The position numbers and the translations under genes are program-made. The notes under the pieces are model-generated. The model was given only the letters and a program-made list of their open reading frames with translations, did no database searches and had not been told where the DNA came from. From CAZKNF01 sp964554105 (lineage in GTDB: Bacteria > Bacteroidota > Rhodothermia > Rhodothermales > VXPQ01): 64,000 bases of DNA. Positions 45,447 through 53,634 of this stretch are shown here, one piece after another; the stretch's first letter is position 1; every line of letters begins with the position of its first letter. The stretch is taken from the NCBI GenBank assembly GCA_964554105.1, contig CAZKNF010000006.1, forward strand, positions 1 to 64,000, given 5' to 3'.

Positions 45447-47345
45447 TTATCCCTCTAGAAACTCCTTCCGCTCGATGCGCCGACGCAGCTCATGCAGTGC
45501 CATCATTTGCGTCTGGAGCGGCTGCAGTTCGTCGCCCGCCCTCGACGCACGGTACATCTCCTCGCGCTGCTTCTCAATTGCCGCATTCACACGATCCAGT
45601 TTGAGCTGCATCATGACGCCGACCGCTGCATCGTATGGATCGCCGTCCAACTTTGGTACGGTAATCTTCCGCTTTCGCTCCCAATTCTCGGAGGGCTCGT
45701 GCAATACCATCGAAACTTCCGTCGCCAAACGCTGAACCTCCTGCCCGAACGATCCGTCCAGAAAAGCCTGCCGCTCAACCTTTCCCTCTTCGTACTGCGC
45801 CAGCAGCCTTTCCGCAGACGTGCGGGCAGGCCCCGGCGTAAATTCGTCAAGGCTCATATTGCCGAGAACGAATTCTACCATTGGTGAACCGTGCTCCAGC
45901 ATCAACCGGATGAGCGACTTTTCTTCCGGAAGCGGCTGGACGTCCCGCTCGCTCCTCGGTGAACGACGTTTGGCTTTTCGCGGCGCCTGAGCTGGACGTG
46001 GAGCTTCCGGTTCAGATGGTCTGCGCGGCGACCTCTCCTTTCTGTGTTCGGAAGCAACGTGCTTATCGAGTACCTCGCGAAGGCGGAGGTCCGAAATATC
46101 CAGAACGTCACCGGCACGCCGAAGATAGGTCTCACGCATAAGCGGGTCAGCTAGCCTTGCGATGGCACGGATAATTTCGTGCATAACATCTGCTTGACCT
46201 TCCGGGGTCTGAAGACGGCCATCCACCTCCGCTCGTTCGTAGATGTAGGTGGCAAAATCTCTCCGATGCTCTCGAATGTAGCCCTCTATAGATCCCTTGT
46301 CCGCGCGGGAGAATGAGTCCGGATCTTCTCCTGGCGGCAACTCCACTGCGTACACTGAGAGTCCTTCCGCAAGAACCACCTCGATGCCGCGGATCGCTGC
46401 ACCGGCGCCGGCCTCGTCTGCGTCGAAGAGAAGTACGATTCGACGTGCATACCTTCCCAGGAGCTTTACCTGTTCAGGCGTAAGTGAGGTGCCGCTAGAG
46501 GCCACAGCATGGTTAATCCCGGCCTGATGAAGCGCGACAACATCCGTGTAGCCTTCAACCAGCAGCGCCTCCTCCTTCTTTCGGATAGCGTGCTTCGCAT
46601 GGGAAAGACCGTAAAGAACTCGGCTCTTGTTGTAAATGCGCGTATCGGGCGAGTTGATGTATTTTGGCTGTTCGGCGTCAGGGTGAAGGATCCTACCGCC
46701 GAACCCGAGAACCTTTCCAACGTGCGAAAGAATCGGAAACATGATGCGGCCACGGAAGCGATCATAATAGCCGCTGCGCTGCTTTCTTGGGATGATCAAC
46801 CCTGCTTGCTCGAGAACCTGGTCTGAGATATGGTTTTCCCCCGCGACGGTTAGAAGTCCGTCCCACCTATCCGGCGAATAGCCGAGCCCAAACGATCTGA
46901 TGATCTTGTTCGTGTAGCCTCGCGAACGCAAGTATTCGAGGGCTTCCTTGCCTTCCGCCGACTGCGTCAAAACGCCGTAATAATAGCGGGCGGCGAAGCG
47001 AAGAGCGTTGTACGCTGCCTCTTTTTCGCTCGATCGCTCACGGTCATTCTCCTTTTCCGGAATTTCAATCCCCGCCTTTTCGGCGAGCAAGCGAACGGCC
47101 TCAGGGAAGGCGATCCCTTCGATCAGCATTACAAAATTGAAAGCATCGCCGCCGGCTCCGCAGCCGAAGCACTTATATATGCCGAGGGCCGGGTTGACGC
47201 TGAATGAAGGCGTATTCTCACTGTGGAAAGGACAAAGCCCAAAATAATTCGAGCCCCTCCGCTTCAGACGTACGTAGCCGCCAACGACATCTATGACATC
47301 CGACGCAGCCCGAACCTCTTCAACCGTTTCATCGGGAATGTACAT
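45447..47345 (-). CDS. dnaG: DNA primase
   Basis: DnaG makes RNA primers for replication. The start at 47345 (MYIPDETVEEVRAASDVIDVVG) matches the family. The zinc ribbon shows GLCPFHSENTPSFSV and YKCFGCGAGGDAF. The core holds 'VLGFGGRIL', TOPRIM 'LLVEGYTDVVALHQAG' and 'IVLLFDADEAGAGAA'. The C-terminal ~200 residues, expected to touch DnaB helicase, are divergent and preceded by a basic linker. It precedes ppk1 by 47 bases on the minus strand. Confidence 0.96.
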   Translation of the reverse strand: MYIPDETVEEVRAASDVIDVVGGYVRLKRRGSNYFGLCPFHSENTPSFSVNPALGIYKCFGCGAGGDAFNFVMLIEGIAFPEAVRLLAEKAGIEIPEKENDRERSSEKEAAYNALRFAARYYYGVLTQSAEGKEALEYLRSRGYTNKIIRSFGLGYSPDRWDGLLTVAGENHISDQVLEQAGLIIPRKQRSGYYDRFRGRIMFPILSHVGKVLGFGGRILHPDAEQPKYINSPDTRIYNKSRVLYGLSHAKHAIRKKEEALLVEGYTDVVALHQAGINHAVASSGTSLTPEQVKLLGRYARRIVLLFDADEAGAGAAIRGIEVVLAEGLSVYAVELPPGEDPDSFSRADKGSIEGYIREHRRDFATYIYERAEVDGRLQTPEGQADVMHEIIRAIARLADPLMRETYLRRAGDVLDISDLRLREVLDKHVASEHRKERSPRRPSEPEAPRPAQAPRKAKRRSPRSERDVQPLPEEKSLIRLMLEHGSPMVEFVLGNMSLDEFTPGPARTSAERLLAQYEEGKVERQAFLDGSFGQEVQRLATEVSMVLHEPSENWERKRKITVPKLDGDPYDAAVGVMMQLKLDRVNAAIEKQREEMYRASRAGDELQPLQTQMMALHELRRRIERKEFLEG

Positions 47346-47498
47346 GCTGCGTATTGCTTCATCGTTCTGGCCGCACGCGCTGATCAACGCATGCGTCCGG
47401 TAATATAGAGAACCTTCGGATCCCCAGGGACGTGTTGCGAACTCCTCCTTAGTCGGTTAAACTTCAGCCAACGAAATCATCACGTTCAAGCGGTCGTA

Positions 47499-48254
47499 GT
47501 GGAATTACTCGGTATTGATGTCGGTGGTTCAGGTATTAAAGGCGCTCCCGTGGACATTCGGACGGGAAAGCTCACGGAACCGCGCCGCCGCGTGAAGACC
47601 CCGGAACGCGCCAAACCTGATGACGTCACGCGTGCGATCGCCGACATCGTATCCCATTTCGATTGGGACGGTCCCGTCGGGTGCGCCTTCCCTGCGCGCA
47701 TCAAGAAAGGAGTGGCTCGGACGGCAGCCAACATTGACCAGAGCTGGATCGGAACGAACGTCGTCGATCTATTTCAGTCGTGCACCCAACGTCTGTTCGT
47801 AGTGCTCAACGACGCCGATGCGGCCGCGATTGCGGAAATGAAGTACGGGGCAGGCCGAGGCAGGCAGGACATCGTCCTCCTTCTGACCGTCGGGACCGGC
47901 ATCGGGTCTGCTCTCTTCATCAACCAGACCCTTCTTCCCAATACGGAATTCGGGCATTTCCATTTGCAGGGCATGGTGGCCGAGCATTATGCGTCGGACA
48001 GAGCGCGGAAAGACGAGGGGCTTAGCTGGAACGAATGGGCCGGGCGTTTCCAGGAGTACCTATCTCACCTCGAACGCCTCCTCGACATCGACCTCATCAT
48101 ACTCGGCGGCGGAATCAGCAAGGAAAAGAAAAAGAATCGATATCTCGATCTGATCCGGACGGATGCCGAACTCGCAACTGCTCAACTTGAAAATGACGCG
48201 GGGATCATCGGCGCCGCATATAGCGCCAGAGTAGTGGCAAATCAATCCAGGTGA
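47499..48254 (+). CDS. ppgK: Polyphosphate glucokinase (ROK family)
   Basis: A 251-residue ROK-fold kinase that phosphorylates glucose from polyphosphate (sometimes ATP). 'LGIDVGGSGIKGAPVD' is the phosphate site. 'LLLTVGTGIGSALFINQTLL' is followed by PNTEFGHFHL, the stretch that separates polyphosphate glucokinases from other ROK proteins. 'LSWNEWAGRFQEYLSHLERL' and 'LIILGGGISKEKKK' complete the signature. The start is GTG at 47499 without a clear ribosome site. It faces away from dnaG-ppk1, so production and use of polyphosphate are encoded side by side. Confidence 0.87.
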   Translation: MELLGIDVGGSGIKGAPVDIRTGKLTEPRRRVKTPERAKPDDVTRAIADIVSHFDWDGPVGCAFPARIKKGVARTAANIDQSWIGTNVVDLFQSCTQRLFVVLNDADAAAIAEMKYGAGRGRQDIVLLLTVGTGIGSALFINQTLLPNTEFGHFHLQGMVAEHYASDRARKDEGLSWNEWAGRFQEYLSHLERLLDIDLIILGGGISKEKKKNRYLDLIRTDAELATAQLENDAGIIGAAYSARVVANQSR

Positions 48255-48295
48255 ACAGCCGCGCGGAGCACCCACATCTCGTCTCATCCATCGCC

Positions 48296-48694
48296 TTATC
48301 GTATGTCCTGCTCGACGCCCCAGTCCCGTGCGAGTTGCTGGATGAAGTCGATCTCTCCCATCGCGACCGCGCCGTCAGCTGTGGCAATGTCGGCGAGGTC
48401 GTTCAGGATGGCGATCCGTGACGGCTTCGACATCTCATCCGCCACGGAGGCGATCGACGCCTCGAGCATCTGATCACCGTTGGCACCAACGTAGACAAGC
48501 ATAACGTCGTTCATGACTTGCTTGACACCGTCCGACTTAAAATACGCATTCCACGCACTCAGCTTCCGCGACATCGCATCGACCTCGGACGCATCGAGAT
48601 CATCATCTGCGCCGTGTGTCAAAGCGAGGTATATCAAAGCGAGGTCGTGCGCAACCGTCCACTCGGGGTAGTCCTCCTTACGCTGATCACCCAT
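48296..48694 (-). CDS. TerB-like protein
   Basis: A 132-residue helical cytoplasmic protein. The last helices (LNDLADIATADGAVAMGEID, then FIQQLARDWGV) match the TerB/DnaJ-N-like fold with its acidic 'ADGAVxxxE' turn, and a first acidic copy occurs near 'HGADDDLDASEVD'. TerB-like proteins bind metal ions and scaffold membrane complexes. There are no terC, terD or terE genes nearby, so tellurite resistance should not be assumed. Confidence 0.7.
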   Translation of the reverse strand: MGDQRKEDYPEWTVAHDLALIYLALTHGADDDLDASEVDAMSRKLSAWNAYFKSDGVKQVMNDVMLVYVGANGDQMLEASIASVADEMSKPSRIAILNDLADIATADGAVAMGEIDFIQQLARDWGVEQDIR

Positions 48695-48779
48695 CCGTAA
48701 TTCGCGAATTAATTCAACTTGCGCGTCATATTAGTATCCGGGACACGCTGACCGGCGACGACTCGTAGTGTATGCGGAA

Positions 48780-49472
48780 TCAGGCAGCCGTCGCGCCCCT
48801 GTCCACTCGGAGTACAGTCCCGGTCGTAGATTGATTCTCGATAAGGAACAGGACGGCGTGCGCGACATCTCGATTATTCCCGTCGTAACGAACCGGTGAA
48901 GTGGCGTCCTGACCACGACCATGCTCTTCCTGTTCGTCAATAACGTTGTCACCGGGTGCTACCGCATTGATGCGAATTGGGCTCAATTCCGTCGCTAGGC
49001 TTCTAATCAATCCTTCGACCGCGCAATTCGCGGCGCCAAGGACGGACTCGCCACGGACAACGCGTCGACCTGAACTCCCTGAGAAGAGGGTGATTGAACC
49101 CGATTTATTGATGAACGGGATGCATCGCTGGGCCGCGAGAAACTGGCCCCAGTACTTCGTTTCGAAGACTTTTTTGGCCTCGTCAATATCACAGTCAATG
49201 AAATCAGACCGGAAGCTCTCGGCAGCGGTGACCACCAGATCGTCGAAGCCTTTCATCTGTTCGAAGCAGAAATCGAGTTCGCGAGGATCACGTACGTCTA
49301 ATTCGCACGTCTCGATATCATCGCCGAGCTCCTCCTGCGCGCTGGCGAGATGCTCTTGCGCCCGATCAGCAATGATGACGTGTGCACCTGCTGAACTCGC
49401 CGCGGATGCCGTCGCTTTTCCGATACCCGAGGCACCGCCTATGATCAAGAGCTTTTTTCCGTTCAGGCGCAT
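48780..49472 (-). CDS. Non-canonical short-chain dehydrogenase/reductase (SDR)
   Basis: A 230-residue Rossmann protein. The nucleotide loop IIGGASGIGKATA (residues 10-22) is intact and the rest follows the SDR plan, ending 'IRINAVAPGD'. The catalytic tetrad is mostly gone: the usual Tyr is Leu145 and the usual Lys is Asn149 in VLGAANCAVEGL, and the Asn of the NAG motif is Thr (VTAAE). Serines remain in FSGSSG. The start at 49472 (MRLNGKKLLIIGG) is preferred over 49529. The gene is divergent from the RubisCO-like gene. A cofactor-binding or non-redox role is possible. Confidence 0.8.
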   Translation of the reverse strand: MRLNGKKLLIIGGASGIGKATASAASSAGAHVIIADRAQEHLASAQEELGDDIETCELDVRDPRELDFCFEQMKGFDDLVVTAAESFRSDFIDCDIDEAKKVFETKYWGQFLAAQRCIPFINKSGSITLFSGSSGRRVVRGESVLGAANCAVEGLIRSLATELSPIRINAVAPGDNVIDEQEEHGRGQDATSPVRYDGNNRDVAHAVLFLIENQSTTGTVLRVDRGATAA

Positions 49473-49559
49473 ATCCTTCCAAGCATAGTTGTTCGGATCA
49501 TACTGCGCAACAGCGGGCGAATGCCGCACCCGGCGACAGAATCACGTAATCGTGACACC

Positions 49560-50678
49560 ATGGAGTTTATCGAAGCGACATACAGGCTTGAGAAATCGAC
49601 AGCTCAACCGGAGGAGCGCCTTAAGTCAATTCTTCAAGAGCAAACGATCGAGACGCCACAAAGCGTGGCGGATCGATACCCGTTCGTCCGCGAGAACATG
49701 ATGGGCCGGATACGGGAGTTTGAACCGGACGAATCGGGGGGCTACGTCGCTACGCTGGAGCTTCCCCTCACAACGGCTTCATCAGATCCGGCACAGTTTC
49801 TCAACGTGCTGTTCGGCAATTCCTCGCTGCATCCGGACGTGCAGCTCGCAGATTTTCAAATCCCTCCGTCGCTCGGGTCGCTGTTTCGCGGTCCAGCGCA
49901 CGGCGTCGAGGGCATCCGGAAAATCACCGGCGTGACGGGGCGACCACTTACCTGCAGCGCCCTTAAGCCGGTCGGGCTTCGAGTTGAAGAGCTGGCCAAG
50001 TTGTGCCGCGGCTTCGTCTCGGGAGGCATCGACATGATAAAGGACGACCACTATCTAGCCGACCAATCCTTCGCACCTTTCGAGGAGAGGGTTCGCACTT
50101 GTTTAGTGACCGTGGAGGAATCGTCCGCAAAAAGCGGCAACAAATGCATCTACATCCCCAATCTTTCGGGCACGCCCGAGACGATCCGACGTCAGGCCGA
50201 ATTCGCTCAAGCGGCCGGTGCCAGAGCCGTAATGCTCGCACCGATGCTCGTCGGAATGCCGCTGATCCATGAACTCTGCACGCGATGGCTCGACGTTCCT
50301 TTGCTGGCGCATCCGAGCTTCGGTGGCGCGCTTCGCATCGACCCGCCTGCACTCTTCGGGAAGCTGTTTCGACTTTTCGGCGCCGATGCCGTCATTTTCG
50401 CAAACTACGGCGGACGCTTCAGCTACTCACCGTCTGTGTGTCGTGAGATCGCTGAAAATCTACGCGGCAATTGGCTGCAGATGAATGGATCCCTTCCGAC
50501 ACCCGCCGGAGGGATGAGCGCCGATCGCGCCTCCGAGCTGGTAGAATTCTTCGGACTGGACACCATTTTATTGGTCGGAGGCAGCTTGCTGGAGGCCCAC
50601 GATGAACTCGCAGACAGGACGAAGGCGTTCACGACCAGCGTCCGATCGGCGGCGGATGCGTTGTCCGGCTCAGCTTAA
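49560..50678 (+). CDS. RubisCO-like protein (form IV)
   Basis: A 372-residue RubisCO large-subunit homologue, shorter than true RubisCO (~450-475). The start at 49560 is MEFIEATYRLE. Kept residues: Lys136 (SALKPVGL), Lys161 and Asp163 in GGIDMIKDDH, His251 (LLAHPSFGG) and the GG turns near 317-341. Changed residues: the metal-ligand Glu after KDD is His164, loop-6 lysine is absent (NYGGRFSY), and the Ser before GGI is Ala. So it is not a carboxylase. Known form-IV proteins are enolases or isomerases; the R. rubrum type isomerises 5-methylthioribulose-1-phosphate. The next gene is a cupin like the R. rubrum methylsulfurylase, and mtnA is in the window. Confidence 0.9.
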   Translation: MEFIEATYRLEKSTAQPEERLKSILQEQTIETPQSVADRYPFVRENMMGRIREFEPDESGGYVATLELPLTTASSDPAQFLNVLFGNSSLHPDVQLADFQIPPSLGSLFRGPAHGVEGIRKITGVTGRPLTCSALKPVGLRVEELAKLCRGFVSGGIDMIKDDHYLADQSFAPFEERVRTCLVTVEESSAKSGNKCIYIPNLSGTPETIRRQAEFAQAAGARAVMLAPMLVGMPLIHELCTRWLDVPLLAHPSFGGALRIDPPALFGKLFRLFGADAVIFANYGGRFSYSPSVCREIAENLRGNWLQMNGSLPTPAGGMSADRASELVEFFGLDTILLVGGSLLEAHDELADRTKAFTTSVRSAADALSGSA

Positions 50679-50815
50679 TCCGCGGCGCCCTTCAATAAGT
50701 GACACGCCGTCGGGGAACTTCACCATACCGGTCCCATACGTCCAGCGACGAGCCGAAGCCTCGAAGCCGACACGGCACGCGTCGACGCGATAAAGTCTAT
50801 TATTCAGGATGTGAG

Positions 50816-51316
50816 ATGCCGAACAATCCCAAACATCTAGAATCCGAAAACCGGATCGGTGAGGCGCCCGGCAATATCAGGAAATTCCGTCCTGAGAATG
50901 ACGGGTACCGCTGGAGTGATGTCCCGCTAAAACGATATAAAGAGGATGGAAGTCACTTCAGGAAGATTACACGCCAGACGCTCTTCTCCGGACGCGCAGA
51001 TTCGGGATCGGAGATGCGGTACTTCGAGATAGGTGCGGGTGGGCACTCTACTTTCGAACGCCATGTTCACACGCACTCTGTGCTGGTCCTCCGTGGGCGT
51101 GGACGTGTCCTTGTCGGTGCAAGTGTCCGTGCCGTTGAGGCCTTCGATCTTATCGACGTGCCATCACGCACCTGGCATCAGTTTCGTGCGGATGACGAAC
51201 CACTCGGCTTTCTCTGCCTGGTTGCGTGTGACCGAGACCGGCCGACGCGACCGACACCTGATGAGCAAGACGTCTTGCGTACGGACCCCGTCATCGCAGC
51301 GTTCGCCAGGTTTTAA
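50816..51316 (+). CDS. Cupin, probable 1-methylthioxylulose-5-phosphate methylsulfurylase
   Basis: A single-domain cupin of 166 residues from MPNNPKHLES, with AGGA about eight bases before the ATG. Metal-site residues are His83 and His85 (ERHVHTHSVLVL) and His121 (TWHQFRADDEPLGFLCLV); a conserved-looking Cys134 follows. The pattern 'RYFEIGAGGHSTFERHVHTH' with DLIDVPSRTWHQF is like the R. rubrum cupin that releases methanethiol from 1-methylthio-xylulose-5-phosphate to give 1-deoxyxylulose-5-phosphate. The assignment is based on remembered family features and the neighbouring RubisCO-like gene, not on a search. Its stop is 17 bases before dapD. Confidence 0.75.
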   Translation: MPNNPKHLESENRIGEAPGNIRKFRPENDGYRWSDVPLKRYKEDGSHFRKITRQTLFSGRADSGSEMRYFEIGAGGHSTFERHVHTHSVLVLRGRGRVLVGASVRAVEAFDLIDVPSRTWHQFRADDEPLGFLCLVACDRDRPTRPTPDEQDVLRTDPVIAAFARF

Positions 51317-51333
51317 CAATCCAGGTCCCCAGT

Positions 51334-52185
51334 ATGTCGCAACGTGATATTGAGACACTGCGTCAGCGCGTCGAAGCTGTCGCTGACCTCGCCGAAAACG
51401 ACGGCGATCCGGAGGCTGCGAGACAGGTCTTTGAGGATCTCATCAGCGCTTTGAATGAGGGACAGGTGCGTGCGGCCTCGAGACGAGTGGACGGTGCGTG
51501 GAACGTACACGGATGGGTGAAGCAGGGAATTCTCCTCGGGTTCAAGCTCGGAACGCTACGAGACTACTCGACGGGCGGATTTCCTTTCTTTGACAAGGAT
51601 ACCTATCCCTTGCGACCCGCGTCCCTGCACGACCGCGTTCGAATCGTGCCGGGTGGATCGTCTATCCGCACCGGCGCTTATGTGGCACCGAGCGTCGTCT
51701 GCATGCCGCCGATGTATATCAATGCTGGGGCATTCGTTGATGAAGGCACGATGGTCGATTCACACGCGCTCGTCGGCAGCTGCGCACAGATCGGAAAGCG
51801 TGTCCATCTATCGGCCGCTACACAGATCGGCGGCGTACTCGAGCCGGTCGGAGCCATGCCGGTTATCGTAGAAGACGACGTCTTCCTCGGAGGCGGGTGC
51901 GGAGTGTACGAGGGATGTGTGATCCGTAACGGTGCAGTACTCGCCCCGGGAGTCATTTTAACGGGTGCAACCCGCATCTATGATCTGATACAGGAGCGCG
52001 TGCTTTCCCGAGAAAAGAACGGCGTGCTCGAGGTGCCGGAAGACGCAGTACTGGTACCGGGTTCGCGTAGAGGAGCCGGGGCATTTGCCGAAAGCAACGG
52101 CATCTCCCTCTACGCGCCGGTTATCGTCAAATACCGCGATCGCAAAACGGCAGCTTCCACGACATTGGAAGATGCGTTACGATGA
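51334..52185 (+). CDS. dapD: 2,3,4,5-tetrahydropyridine-2,6-dicarboxylate N-succinyltransferase
   Basis: A 283-residue DapD of the succinylase route to diaminopimelate and lysine. It has the N-terminal helical domain (residues ~1-100), then left-handed beta-helix hexapeptide repeats. 'VRIVPGGSSIRTGAYVAPSVVCMPPMYINAGAFVDEGTMVDSH' (in parts) and 'FLGGGCGVYEGCVIRNGAVLAPGV' carry the acyl-transfer site. The start at 51334 is close to the cupin stop, so they may be cotranscribed without a shared pathway. Convergent with the SPOR lipoprotein gene; the 90 bases between contain nothing recognisable. Confidence 0.95.
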   Translation: MSQRDIETLRQRVEAVADLAENDGDPEAARQVFEDLISALNEGQVRAASRRVDGAWNVHGWVKQGILLGFKLGTLRDYSTGGFPFFDKDTYPLRPASLHDRVRIVPGGSSIRTGAYVAPSVVCMPPMYINAGAFVDEGTMVDSHALVGSCAQIGKRVHLSAATQIGGVLEPVGAMPVIVEDDVFLGGGCGVYEGCVIRNGAVLAPGVILTGATRIYDLIQERVLSREKNGVLEVPEDAVLVPGSRRGAGAFAESNGISLYAPVIVKYRDRKTAASTTLEDALR

Positions 52186-52275
52186 TAGTTACGATCTTCG
52201 CGAATCGGGTCACGTGACCACTACGAGGGATATGCCTCCGAGATTAATGGTCGCGACGCGATCGGTTAGGATGCC

Positions 52276-52821
52276 CTACCTCGTGACAGTTATGGTGTCG
52301 GGAACGATGAAAGCATCGGGGAACCGCCGCGTCAGGTAGCTTCGCGCACGCTCAGCTGCATCACGGGAGGTAAAATTGCCAATGCGCACGCGATAGTACG
52401 GCTGCATATATACCACCGAAATTGCCATGTCGTCTCCGAGGAGCCCTGGCGGCGCCTCCTCTTGGACTTCTGACCACCAGGCCTTGGCGTCCTCCTCCAG
52501 GTCCACGGCCGAGTTCTTATCTAGAGTCTGGAACACCTGGACGCGAAACCCGCGGACGTTCGACTCAACGCCGGAATCCGCTCGGCCCTCCATAAGGCTG
52601 GCCGGCACGTCGTGCTCGATGCCCGGATCAGCGCCCGGCGGCGGCTCGGTATACGTGGATGAATCGAAATCCTCGTAGTCAGACATCTGCACCTCCGGCG
52701 TAGGAAGTTCGTCAGCATCTTCCACGGGATCGGTTGCTTCTCTCGGGCCCGCACAGGCCGCAAGAAATACGAGCGCGAGGCTCAGAAATACGGCATGTAT
52801 TCGGATCGTTCGCAAGATCAT
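52276..52821 (-). CDS. SPOR-domain lipoprotein
   Basis: A 181-residue exported lipoprotein with the cysteine at 23 (FLAACAGP), a charged linker and a C-terminal SPOR domain (~residues 95-175): 'GFRVQVFQTLDKNSA' and 'YYRVRIGNFTSRDAAERARSYL'. SPOR domains bind peptidoglycan lacking stem peptides and often locate to the division site. Gene order gives no further clue. Confidence 0.87.
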   Translation of the reverse strand: MILRTIRIHAVFLSLALVFLAACAGPREATDPVEDADELPTPEVQMSDYEDFDSSTYTEPPPGADPGIEHDVPASLMEGRADSGVESNVRGFRVQVFQTLDKNSAVDLEEDAKAWWSEVQEEAPPGLLGDDMAISVVYMQPYYRVRIGNFTSRDAAERARSYLTRRFPDAFIVPDTITVTR

Positions 52822-52884
52822 GGTCCCGCTTCTTGTATTGCGATAGCGTGAGTTGCACGTAGACGCATAACGGAAGATCCGGGC

Positions 52885-53571
52885 CTAGTGAAAGCCGGTC
52901 ACGATCCTGACTGATGCGCTTGCACCGATGCGTGTGGCGCCATGTGCAATCATCAATCTCGCATCTTCGGCGGACCGGATTCCCCCGGATGCCTTGACAC
53001 CCATCTCTTCTCCCACCGTTCGGCGCATAAGGGCGATGTCCGACGCCGTCGCACCTCCCTTCGAAAATCCGGTGGACGTCTTCACGAAATCAGCGCCGGC
53101 ATTCTGCGCGAGCTTGCACGCGGTAGTCTTCTGCTCGTCCGAAAGGAGCGCCGTCTCCAGAATGACTTTGACAATGGTACCTTTTCGCGCCTGACGGACT
53201 GCCGAAACCACTGCACGCATGTCCGCTTCGACGAAATCGTTCCGGCCGCTCACCAACATCCCCACGTTCATCACCATGTCGATCTCCGTGGCACCGTCAG
53301 CAATCGCCCTCTCAGCTTCGCGTGCTTTAATCTCTGTGTGATTTGCCCCAAAGGGGAATCCGACGACCGTGCAGACTTCGACCTCCGAACCGGCGAGCCG
53401 TTCTGCTACAAAGGGCACAAAGCACGGATTTACGCACGCGGCGGCGAAAGTAAATTCGAGCGCCTCGGCGCACAGCGCGCGGATTTCTTCCAGGCTCGTC
53501 TCAGGCTTCAGGGCGGTGTGATCGATTAACCGCGCCAGCTGCGAATCCGGACCCTTATCACGTTCGTCCAT
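52885..53571 (-). CDS. deoC: Deoxyribose-phosphate aldolase
   Basis: A 228-residue class I aldolase that splits deoxyribose-5-phosphate into glyceraldehyde-3-phosphate and acetaldehyde. 'LIDHTALKPETSLEEI' begins the barrel. The Schiff-base lysine is in DFVKTSTGFSKGGAT, the second active-site lysine in GVKASGGIRSAEDA, and 'EIDMVMNVG' provides an Asp. Complete and of normal length. No deoA/deoB neighbours. Confidence 0.95.
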   Translation of the reverse strand: MDERDKGPDSQLARLIDHTALKPETSLEEIRALCAEALEFTFAAACVNPCFVPFVAERLAGSEVEVCTVVGFPFGANHTEIKAREAERAIADGATEIDMVMNVGMLVSGRNDFVEADMRAVVSAVRQARKGTIVKVILETALLSDEQKTTACKLAQNAGADFVKTSTGFSKGGATASDIALMRRTVGEEMGVKASGGIRSAEDARLMIAHGATRIGASASVRIVTGFH

Positions 53572-53634
53572 GGCTCGAAAATACCCAGCTCGCGCGACAT
53601 ATTCGCGACGCTGCTATACAAGCTGGCTCATCCG

